From the NCBI GenBank assembly GCA_918219625.1, contig CAKJXT010000032.1, positions 1 to 11,740 on the forward strand: a stretch of 11,740 nucleotides of DNA, given 5' to 3'. The position numbers and the translations under genes were made by a program. This document shows positions 1-5,219 of the stretch, in pieces. This DNA is from Bacilli bacterium. Lineage in GTDB: Bacteria > Bacillota_I > Bacilli_A > RF39 > UBA660. How positions within the stretch are numbered: the stretch's first letter is position 1; each line of letters starts with the position of its first letter. The notes beneath the pieces were generated by a model. It saw nothing but the letters and a program-made list of their open reading frames with translations. It ran no database searches and was not told where the DNA came from.

Positions 1-350
1 GTTTGAATAGCAAAATAAGTTTGAGCTAAAGCAATTACTTTCTTTCTAGAATCACCATTTTGTGCAATAAGATAACAAGCATATCTTGAAAGTTTATAAT
101 CAGTTATTTTTCTTTTACCTCCGTTTACATTTGTTGACAATTTGCCAACGTTGGCAAATTGTTCATTTATGTCAACATTACTGTTTTTACATGCAATTTT
201 AGCTTTTTCTATTACATTTTCAAATCTTCTCCATTGAGAATATTCTAAAACAGATTGTAATTCTCTAGCTAACCAAAATTCACATCCATTTTCATCTATA
301 TGTTTAATATCTTCAAATATTTTTTCTGTATATTCTTTTATCTCATTCAT
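1..350 (-). CDS. dinD: DinD-like DNA-damage-inducible protein D, N-terminal part (cut by window edge)
   Basis: The first 116 codons are present and the C-terminus lies beyond position 1. The translation has the DinD N-terminal pattern: a short acidic start, then NENGCEFW-type and LARELQSVLEYSQWRRF segments, an FENVIEKAKIACKNS helix, and the conserved block DYKLSRYACYLIAQNGD followed by ALAQTYFAIQ. These match my memory of E. coli DinD (LSRYACYLVVQNGD...GQTYFAIQ). DinD is SOS-induced in E. coli and reported to act on RecA filaments. In Firmicutes it is usually an accessory gene whose role is not established. The start at 350 is chosen because AGGAGG (361-366) sits 10 nt upstream of it; the in-frame ATG at 356 is too close. 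No LexA-like box (CGAAC-N4-GTTCG) is visible upstream, so SOS control is not supported here. The gene lies just after the bacteriocin operon terminator. Confidence 0.85.
   Translation of the reverse strand, partial: MNEIKEYTEKIFEDIKHIDENGCEFWLARELQSVLEYSQWRRFENVIEKAKIACKNSNVDINEQFANVGKLSTNVNGGKRKITDYKLSRYACYLIAQNGDSRKKVIALAQTYFAIQ
137..162. repeat. 26-bp perfect palindrome inside dinD
   Basis: A perfect inverted repeat with no spacer is centred between 149 and 150 (core TTGCCAACGTTGGCAA). It lies in the dinD coding region and encodes part of the QFANVGKL segment. It could be a protein-binding site or cruciform, or a chance product of codon choice. Confidence 0.6.
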
Positions 351-369
351 AAACATTCTCCTCCTATAA

Positions 370-398
370 AAGAAAAAGTATACAAAATGTATACTTTT
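370..398 (-). terminator. Hairpin terminator of the bacteriocin operon
   Basis: A 10-bp perfect stem (374-383 with 389-398, AAAAGTATAC) has a 5-nt loop. In the transcribed minus-strand sense it is followed by a T-rich run (CTTTTTCTTTT). The stem starts inside the stop codon (397-399) of the last small ORF. The stem is AT-rich, so it may be weak. The palindrome contains TATACA/TATACT and sits 8 nt above the dinD Shine-Dalgarno, so it could alternatively be an operator or -10 region for dinD. Confidence 0.55.
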
Positions 399-546
399 AA
401 CACCCATAACTTCTAACAAATGTTCCTAATATTTGTCCTAACTTAAATATTATTTCAACAATAGTAGAAATTAAAGGAATAGACAAAATAAATAATATTG
501 AATAAATGAAATATAATAAATACTTATTCTTAACTAAAACGGACAT
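397..546 (-). CDS. Small hydrophobic peptide (49 aa) resembling the mature part of its neighbour bacteriocin; no GG leader
   Basis: I do not recognise a named family. The N-terminus (MSVLVKNK) is basic, followed by a membrane segment at about residues 9-25 (LLYFIYSILFILSIPL), then ISTIVEIIFKLGQILG and the ending TFVRSYGC, with Cys49 as the last residue. From ISTIVEIIFKLGQILG onward it aligns without gaps with ISRGINTVLDMGRALG in the adjacent GG peptide, and both continue with x-x-[VI]-R-x-x-G. It lacks a double-glycine leader and instead has what looks like a signal-anchor or Sec-type segment. The start ATG at 546 lies within the 3' end of the upstream peptide gene (13-nt overlap), and a purine-rich stretch (GGAAGCGGAA) may act as a weak ribosome site, so translation is probably coupled. 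It could be a third bacteriocin, an immunity peptide mimicking the bacteriocin, or a membrane partner. Confidence 0.6.
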   Translation of the reverse strand: MSVLVKNKYLLYFIYSILFILSIPLISTIVEIIFKLGQILGTFVRSYGC

Positions 547-698
547 ACATTTCCGCTTCCAATTCTTCTTATCGCATTACCTAAAGCTCTACCCATATCA
601 AGCACAGTATTAATACCTCTAGAAATCGCAGAAATTAAAGTACCACTTATACTTCCACCTTCTATTAAAACTAATTCATCTTTATTTAAATTCTTCAT
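534..698 (-). CDS. Double-glycine-leader bacteriocin-like peptide (54 aa)
   Basis: The leader MKNLNKDELVLIEGG fits the class II bacteriocin pattern (L4, E8, L9, I12, G14-G15) recognised and cut by C39-peptidase exporters, whose gene is two genes upstream of the peptide pair. The predicted mature peptide is 39 residues: it starts SISGTLISAISRG, continues INTVLDMGRALGNAIRRIG and ends GNVCPF. It looks like an amphipathic helix with small-residue contacts (SxxxS, GxxxG-like spacing), three Arg residues and one Cys (Cys52) close to the C-terminus. Such peptides normally permeabilise membranes of related bacteria, often as pairs. AAGGAGGG is 6 nt upstream of the ATG and overlaps the stop of the preceding peptide gene (11-nt gap). 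Placement in a lactobin/cerein-type two-peptide class is an inference; a signalling peptide is the main alternative. Confidence 0.85.
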   Translation of the reverse strand: MKNLNKDELVLIEGGSISGTLISAISRGINTVLDMGRALGNAIRRIGSGNVCPF

Positions 699-709
699 AA
701 AAACCCTCC

Positions 710-844
710 TTAATTACACTTTAACGGTCTAACAAACCCGTCAATAACACCTATTAAAAATGTTATACCAGCAACAATAGCTAGTCCTATAGCGGCTCCG
801 CCACCTTTTACTTCATGCATCTCGTTAACGCTTAACTCTTTCAT
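710..844 (-). CDS. Double-glycine-leader bacteriocin-like peptide (44 aa)
   Basis: The leader MKELSVNEMHEVKGG matches the double-glycine consensus closely: L4-S5, E8-M9, V12 and G14-G15. Cleavage after Gly15 would release a 29-residue hydrophobic peptide: GAAIGLAIVAGITFLIGVID, then GFVRPLKCN. The mature part is one glycine-rich membrane-spanning helix (GxxxG-type spacing) with a basic tail and a single Cys (Cys43) next to the C-terminus. The start ATG (842-844) overlaps the TGA stop of the upstream 139-aa gene by 4 nt (ATGA). GGAG lies 8 nt upstream of the ATG, inside that gene, so translation is coupled. With the following GG peptide it looks like a two-peptide (class IIb) bacteriocin pair exported by the C39 ABC transporter of the same operon. 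The processing signal is clear; the antibacterial activity is inferred. Confidence 0.87.
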   Translation of the reverse strand: MKELSVNEMHEVKGGGAAIGLAIVAGITFLIGVIDGFVRPLKCN

Positions 845-1260
845 ATTACCATCTCCTTTATTCTTTCAAAAAAAGTCATCTTGCGTACAAAATATAAATT
901 TAAAACATTATTAATTATTCTATCATTAGAATCAATATCAAACTTAAGAACGACTTCTTTCTTAAGACCACTTTCAGTAATCGTATAATCAGAAGATATA
1001 CTAACAATAGAATAATCTTTTTTAACTTTATTAACTAATAACGAATAGCTCTGTATGTTAAACCAGCTATTATCAACCAAAATAGAAACATAATAATCAC
1101 CATCCTTTAAAACTAAACCACTGTATCTATCAAAAAAACTAAACTTAATAAAACAACCAATATACAATATAAAGCAAATAATCAAAATAATTAAAATAGA
1201 AACTAAATTAATCCAAAGATCTTTATAACAATAAAATAAACACTTATTATAACGTTTCAT
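841..1260 (-). CDS. Small single-pass membrane protein (139 aa), candidate export accessory factor
   Basis: I do not recognise a named family. The start is set at the ATG at 1260, where GGAG lies 10 nt upstream. A longer reading from 1365 would run 119 nt into the ABC transporter gene and is unlikely. A short cytoplasmic head (MKRYNKCLFYCYKDL) precedes one membrane helix (about residues 17-39). An extracellular part of roughly 100 residues follows, rich in predicted beta strands (YYVSILVDN, YSIVSISSDYTI, KEVVLKFDI), and it ends in VRKMTFFERIKEMVI. Position between a C39 exporter and GG peptides is where HlyD-like accessory proteins usually sit, but those are about 400-470 residues with long coiled coils, which are absent here. 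It may be a reduced HlyD-like adaptor or an immunity protein. It overlaps the transporter gene by 14 nt and the next peptide gene by 4 nt. Confidence 0.75.
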   Translation of the reverse strand: MKRYNKCLFYCYKDLWINLVSILIILIICFILYIGCFIKFSFFDRYSGLVLKDGDYYVSILVDNSWFNIQSYSLLVNKVKKDYSIVSISSDYTITESGLKKEVVLKFDIDSNDRIINNVLNLYFVRKMTFFERIKEMVI

Positions 1261-3292
1261 CCACAATCTCTCCACCAACAAAATGAATAACACGGTCATA
1301 TAAATCAGTATTTGATAACCTATGACTAACAATAATAATAGTAGAATCATACTTATCAAAAACATTAGTTAATATTTCACGTTCTAAAGAATCATCTATT
1401 TGACTTAAACCTTCATCTATTAAAATTACAGGCGCTTGCTTCATAAAGGTTCTCGCCAAAACAACTCTTTGTCTCTGACCCCCAGATAAATTAAATCCAT
1501 TCTCTTCAATCATCATATTAAAACCTAAATCATTATCCATTATTTCATTAAACTTAAAACACTTTGAAATAGATACAACATCATTACCATAAAACTTCAA
1601 ATTATTAATTAAACTATCATTAAATAAAATCTCATTCTGTGAAACATAAGAAATATTTTTTCTTAAAGAACTAATTTTATAATCATTTATATCATTGCCT
1701 GAAATAAATATACATCCTCTTGGAACATCATAATAATGCATAAGTAACTTTAATAAAGTACTCTTGCCACTACCACTCGCACCATAAAATAAGATTTTCT
1801 CACCCTTATTAATAATTAAATTAATATTACTTAAAACATCCTTCTTATTATCAAAAGTAAAAGATAAATTTTTAATCTCAATTAAGCCATTTCTAAAATT
1901 TAAAACACCCTTATCAGAATAATTCTCATATAAACTCATTACTCTTGAAATAGATTCGCGACTCTCTTTAAAACTAAAATCCAAATCAACAATATTTCTA
2001 ATTGGCTCTAAAAAATAAACAACCATACTTGTATAAGTAACTAAACTACCAATATCAAACTTGCTATCAAAAACTAATAAAGAACCAATAAATATAATAA
2101 CTATATTTCCAATATCATTAAATAAATCTTTTAGAATTCCTTGAATATTAATGTGCTTTTGTAAAAGATAAATCTTATTTAGTAAAGAAGTATATTTCCT
2201 ATTAAACTTATCAATAATTTTACCCTCAATATTAATTCCTTTAACAGTTTCAAAACCATTAATAGACTCAAACATAAATGAATTAATTTGTTCTTTCTTA
2301 TTTTTAATATCATAAATGTACTTAGTATAAATCTTATTATAAACAAAAGACAAAAACAAATATAAAACAAATATAATAAAAGTTATAATAAATAAGGTAA
2401 AATTCATCTTAATAAGAAATATAGAAGATATAACTACAATAGGTAAATCAATAAATAAACAAACACAAATCTTACTAATAACATCACGAGAATTACCTAA
2501 ATCATTAATCTTAGAAATAATCTCACCAGAAGTTCTATTGTGATAATAATGATAAGGAAGTGAAATAATACGTCTAAATGCATCCAAAGTTAGAGAAAAA
2601 TCTAATTTAGAATTTAGTATAATTAAAAACTTGTTACGAAAATAATTAATAATGTTTTTTGTTACAGAAAGGAATAAGAAAACAAAAAACAATGATTTTA
2701 AATAGTCCTTAGAAACATTAATTCCATCTATGATAAACTTAAAATAAAATGATGAAATAATTTTTAAACAAATGATTATAAATGATAATAGAATTAATAA
2801 TATAAGTTCCGATTTAAACCTAACAACATTTTTAAAAATAAACTCACTAATTTTAACATCTTTGTTATATGGAATTGATGCATTAGGATATAAAGTAATA
2901 ACTACTCCAGACCATACCTTATTAAAATCATCAAACGATATTTTTCTAATAGATAATCCTGGATCAGCAACAACTAAATATCTCTTTTCAAAATTAACTT
3001 CGTAAACAACAACAAAATGCTTATATGAATTATCAATAACAACATGACATATGCAAGGTAAAACGATGTTATTAAAATCAGATAATTCACACTTAATACC
3101 ATGAGCATCAAAACCAATTTGATTAGCAGCATTAACTAAATTATAAGCACTTGTACCATTCTTGTTAGTTCGAGTTAAGTCTCGTAACCTTTCAATAGAT
3201 AAATTGCCTTTATAATATCTAACAATCATAAGTAAACAAGCAACTCCACAGTCCTTTAAACCTTCCTGCTTAACAAATGGATATTTATGCAT
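1247..3292 (-). CDS. Peptidase C39 bacteriocin-processing ABC exporter (681 aa)
   Basis: This inner-membrane exporter cuts double-glycine leaders and drives the mature peptides out with ATP. The N-terminal C39 protease domain (about 1-130) has the expected QEGLKDCGVACL motif with Gln9 and Cys15, His92 in HFVVVYE and Asp110 in ADPG. A six-helix transmembrane region (about 155-440) follows. The ATPase has Walker A GASGSGKST (504-512), a Q-loop in YVSQNEILF, signature LSGGQ (602-606), Walker B VILIDE (Asp626, Glu627) and the switch His657. The D-loop reads GLSQID rather than the common ATSALD. The start is the ATG at 3292, eight nt after AGGAGG; the in-frame GTG at 3301 overlaps that site and is rejected. 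It is the first gene of the operon and its only obvious substrates are the two GG peptides downstream. Length is slightly below the usual 700-720 residues of the family. Confidence 0.95.
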   Translation of the reverse strand: MHKYPFVKQEGLKDCGVACLLMIVRYYKGNLSIERLRDLTRTNKNGTSAYNLVNAANQIGFDAHGIKCELSDFNNIVLPCICHVVIDNSYKHFVVVYEVNFEKRYLVVADPGLSIRKISFDDFNKVWSGVVITLYPNASIPYNKDVKISEFIFKNVVRFKSELILLILLSFIIICLKIISSFYFKFIIDGINVSKDYLKSLFFVFLFLSVTKNIINYFRNKFLIILNSKLDFSLTLDAFRRIISLPYHYYHNRTSGEIISKINDLGNSRDVISKICVCLFIDLPIVVISSIFLIKMNFTLFIITFIIFVLYLFLSFVYNKIYTKYIYDIKNKKEQINSFMFESINGFETVKGINIEGKIIDKFNRKYTSLLNKIYLLQKHINIQGILKDLFNDIGNIVIIFIGSLLVFDSKFDIGSLVTYTSMVVYFLEPIRNIVDLDFSFKESRESISRVMSLYENYSDKGVLNFRNGLIEIKNLSFTFDNKKDVLSNINLIINKGEKILFYGASGSGKSTLLKLLMHYYDVPRGCIFISGNDINDYKISSLRKNISYVSQNEILFNDSLINNLKFYGNDVVSISKCFKFNEIMDNDLGFNMMIEENGFNLSGGQRQRVVLARTFMKQAPVILIDEGLSQIDDSLEREILTNVFDKYDSTIIIVSHRLSNTDLYDRVIHFVGGEIVDETL

Positions 3293-3322
3293 TTCTTTCA
3301 CCTCCTAATATAATCATTCAAC

Positions 3323-3377
3323 AAAAAAAAAATAATTCCTTAAAAAAATGAAAAAAAATTTAAAAAAAACAAAAAAA
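3323..3377. other. Run of five A-tracts upstream of the bacteriocin operon
   Basis: On the plus strand there are A runs of 10, 7, 8, 8 and 7 nt at 3323-3332, 3342-3348, 3351-3358, 3362-3369 and 3371-3377. The last four have centres 8.5-11 nt apart, close to one helical turn, the arrangement that bends DNA. The first run is about 1.7 turns further on. The last tract is also the T-tail of the rsmD terminator. I see no convincing -35/-10 pair in this gap. Confidence 0.5.
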
Positions 3378-3398
3378 GTTATAAATAATTATAACTTT
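3370..3398 (-). terminator. Terminator of the ylbD-ylbE-rsmD operon
   Basis: A 10-bp perfect stem (3375-3384 with 3389-3398, AAAGTTATAA) has a 4-nt loop, and a T7 run follows in the minus-strand sense. The rsmD stop codon (3389-3391) and the last codons lie inside the stem. AT-rich, but the geometry is typical. Confidence 0.75.
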
Positions 3399-3922
3399 CT
3401 ATAAATAGTAACCATTTTACTACCGTATTTTTTAGTTTTCAACTCTTCAAATCTATCAGAATGAACCAACTCATTCTCATACTCACATACAATAATTCCA
3501 TTATCACTTAATAAATCTTTATCATAAATAAAATCCAATATATCATTAATTAAGCACAACTTATAAGGGGGATCAAGAAATACAATATCAAACTTAATAC
3601 CCTCCTTAACAAACTTATTTAAAGCATCTTTATAATCACTTTTAATCAATATATTATTATCAATACCAATTAAATTCTTCTTTAATAAGTCATATATTTC
3701 ATTATGCTTTTCAACAAAATAGCATTTACTAGCTCCATTACTTAATGCCTCAATCCCTAAAGAGCCACTTCCAGCAAATAAATCTAAACATACACTATCT
3801 TTAACACTATTTTGAATTACTGCAAATAAAGATTCTTTAACTCTATCCATAGTTGGACGAGTACCTAACACATCAAAACCAAGTAAATTCTTTCCTTTAT
3901 ATTTTCCACTAATAACTCTCAA
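3389..3922 (-). CDS. rsmD: 16S rRNA (guanine966-N2)-methyltransferase RsmD
   Basis: RsmD uses S-adenosylmethionine to methylate the N2 of G966 in 16S rRNA during assembly of the 30S subunit. The 177-residue protein is the normal length. It starts with the family hallmark MRVISGKYKGK, followed by TRPTMDRVKESLF. The SAM-binding motif is LDLFAGSGSLGIEAL (about 47-61), and the catalytic motif IV is FLDPPY (about 115-120). The start is a TTG at 3922, five nt after AGGTGA; no ATG or GTG fits the conserved N-terminus better. It follows ylbE after 28 nt in the same operon, as in Bacillus, where ylbD, ylbE, ylbF, ylbG and rsmD are clustered and coaD follows. Here ylbF and ylbG are missing and a bacteriocin operon takes the place of coaD. 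Confidence 0.96.
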   Translation of the reverse strand: MRVISGKYKGKNLLGFDVLGTRPTMDRVKESLFAVIQNSVKDSVCLDLFAGSGSLGIEALSNGASKCYFVEKHNEIYDLLKKNLIGIDNNILIKSDYKDALNKFVKEGIKFDIVFLDPPYKLCLINDILDFIYDKDLLSDNGIIVCEYENELVHSDRFEELKTKKYGSKMVTIYRKL

Positions 3923-3950
3923 TTAAATCACCTATGTATATTTTACCACA

Positions 3951-4172
3951 TTATTTTAAAGATGAAAAAATATTTTGAAACATCTCAATAGTGTCAAGTG
4001 CTTTAATAATTTTGTCACTAGCCCTTAACTTATAATCTTTTCTAACATTTTCTTCGAACATCTTAAACATAGATGGTTCACGATTTAAAATCTTATACCA
4101 TTCAGAATTTTCATGAAGATACTTTACATACAAGGGATTACTTTTAATCTTAAATTGAATCTCTAAATTCAT
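3951..4172 (-). CDS. ylbE: YlbE-like protein (73 aa)
   Basis: This small soluble protein matches the YlbE-like family of Bacilli in length (Bacillus YlbE is about 79 residues) and pattern: an N-terminal EIQFKIKSNPLYVKYLHENS helix, then EWYKILNREP and a C-terminal helix ending in QNIFSSL. No biochemical function is established for the family, to my knowledge. The ATG (4170-4172) shares one base with the TAA of ylbD (TAATG), so the two are translationally coupled. The conserved order ylbD-ylbE-rsmD is the strongest support for the identification. Confidence 0.82.
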   Translation of the reverse strand: MNLEIQFKIKSNPLYVKYLHENSEWYKILNREPSMFKMFEENVRKDYKLRASDKIIKALDTIEMFQNIFSSLK

Positions 4173-4501
4173 TAATCCTCAAAATGCTTATACATTGGTC
4201 TTGGTTTATATTCTTCAGTAGCGCTATCCTTATTACTAAAATCTTGAACAACCCCTAAAACTCTTTGAATAGACGCAATACTATCCTGTATACCATCCAA
4301 ATCAATACCTTTCAACCAAGAAGAAAAATCAAATGAATGTGTTACATTACTGTTTAAATATTCATCCCAAACAGAATTGTTTTCCCCATACAAGCTAAAT
4401 AATTCATAAAATTCCTGCCAAGACTTTTTACCATCTTTTACAAATTTAATAAGATTAGGATTAGATCTAACAAAATCTTTAAAAGCATCCTTATCGCCCA
4501 T
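4172..4501 (-). CDS. ylbD: YlbD-like protein (109 aa)
   Basis: This matches the YlbD family, labelled a putative spore coat protein in Bacillus. The N-terminus DKDAFKDFVRSNPNLIKFVKDG is followed by KKSWQEFYELFSLYGE, and the C-terminus YKPRPMYKHFED is family-typical. It has no signal peptide or membrane segment and is shorter than the roughly 130-residue Bacillus protein. A coat role is doubtful here because nothing in the window suggests sporulation, and the family is also known to me from non-sporulating Bacilli. AGGTGAT lies 3 nt upstream of the ATG. It is the first gene of the ylbD-ylbE-rsmD operon and begins right after the sortase terminator. A TATAAT at 4517-4522 is present but too close to the ribosome site to be a confident promoter. 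Confidence 0.82.
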   Translation of the reverse strand: MGDKDAFKDFVRSNPNLIKFVKDGKKSWQEFYELFSLYGENNSVWDEYLNSNVTHSFDFSSWLKGIDLDGIQDSIASIQRVLGVVQDFSNKDSATEEYKPRPMYKHFED

Positions 4502-4544
4502 ATAATCACCTATATTATTATATGTTTAAAAAAAATAAAAACCA

Positions 4545-4567
4545 CAAAAAAAGGACTTAATAGTCCT
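4545..4567 (-). terminator. Terminator after the sortase gene
   Basis: A 6-bp stem (4552-4557 with 4562-4567, AGGACT/AGTCCT) with loop ATTA is followed by T7 in the minus-strand sense. The stem holds the last codons and part of the stop codon of the sortase gene. Confidence 0.85.
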
Positions 4568-5207
4568 CAGCATATTCAGTACCTCGAAGTTCAGCAACAT
4601 ATACAGTTTGAGTACTCTCATCATTCTTAGTACAAGTAATCATCATTAATGTCGTCTTACCGGTTGGCTTATGAACAGTTATATGACCAACTTTAGGATG
4701 AGTATAAATACTTGTAATTTCATAAGAATACTTTACATTATTATAATAAACATATGCATAATCACCTTCAGATAACTTATATAAATTTCTAAAAAAACTC
4801 AAATATCCATTACCAGAATGCGCAGCTAAAATAAAATTCCCCTTATCAACATCAGGATAATCAGATGGTGACAAAATCATAACATTACGACTAACAGTAT
4901 TATATCTAGAATTAATATCATATATTCCTTTTTTTAAATTAATCTTGGGAATTTCCAATACAGCTATATACTTTTCAGTAATTACTGGCTCAGGAGTAGG
5001 TTCAGGCTCTGGTTCTAGTCCAGGTTCAGGTGTTGGCTCAGGAGTAGGTTCAGGCTCATTACTCATCTGACTAAAATATAATTGCATATTAATATATTCG
5101 AATAAAGAATCTCTTTTATTTAATAAATACTGTGAAGAGAATATACATAAACCAAGTAAAATAAATAAAGTACCAATTGCGATAATTTGCGCACTACTTA
5201 ATTTCAT
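4557..5207 (-). CDS. Membrane-anchored sortase (216 aa)
   Basis: Sortases cut xPxTG sorting signals and join surface proteins to the cell wall. One N-terminal membrane helix (about 8-24) precedes an extracellular Pro/Glu linker (51-74, repeats of EPTPEP) and the sortase domain (about 78-210). The domain shows the start YIAVLEIPKINL, the catalytic His130 in NFILAAHSGNG and the catalytic Cys192 in TLMMITC. After Cys192, where most sortases carry the catalytic Arg seven to about thirteen residues on, the sequence is TKNDESTQTVYVAEL and has no Arg; Gln199 is in the matching place. The first Arg is Arg207, past the strand. It starts 12 nt after the upstream membrane protein gene, with a G-rich ribosome site (GGGGTGGG). 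The likely substrates are the three thioester proteins encoded upstream. I cannot assign a sortase class with confidence. Confidence 0.9.
   Translation of the reverse strand: MKLSSAQIIAIGTLFILLGLCIFSSQYLLNKRDSLFEYINMQLYFSQMSNEPEPTPEPTPEPGLEPEPEPTPEPVITEKYIAVLEIPKINLKKGIYDINSRYNTVSRNVMILSPSDYPDVDKGNFILAAHSGNGYLSFFRNLYKLSEGDYAYVYYNNVKYSYEITSIYTHPKVGHITVHKPTGKTTLMMITCTKNDESTQTVYVAELRGTEYAEDY
4986..5057. repeat. 24-bp direct repeats coding for the sortase Pro/Glu linker
   Basis: Identical 24-bp copies lie at 4986-5009 and 5034-5057, a 48-bp (16-codon) period, with partly matching repeats between them. They encode the EPEPTPEP stretches. Recombination or slippage between them would change linker length in frame. 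Confidence 0.8.
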
Positions 5208-5219
5208 AATCCCACCCCA

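Noticed and set aside
351..400. LexA/SOS box for dinD
   Set aside because: No CGAAC-N4-GTTCG-like sequence. The palindrome present (GTATAC arms) is of a different type and is better explained as the operon terminator.
1261..1365. Longer N-terminus for the 139-aa membrane protein, starting at 1365
   Set aside because: It would lie entirely within the ABC transporter's last codons. The ATG at 1260 has a good GGAG ribosome site and a normal topology.
2179..2370. 63-codon minus-strand reading frame inside the exporter gene
   Set aside because: Out-of-frame shadow within the transmembrane region of the exporter, with no ribosome site.
2772..3005. 77-codon plus-strand reading frame
   Set aside because: Antisense to the C39 exporter. 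The AT-rich complement leaves few stops, and there is no ribosome site or promoter.
3293..3301. GTG start at 3301 for the C39 exporter
   Set aside because: The GTG overlaps the AGGAGG ribosome site, which is correctly spaced for the ATG at 3292.
4517..4522. TATAAT as the ylbD promoter
   Set aside because: There is no -35 at 16-18 nt, and transcription would start inside the ribosome site.
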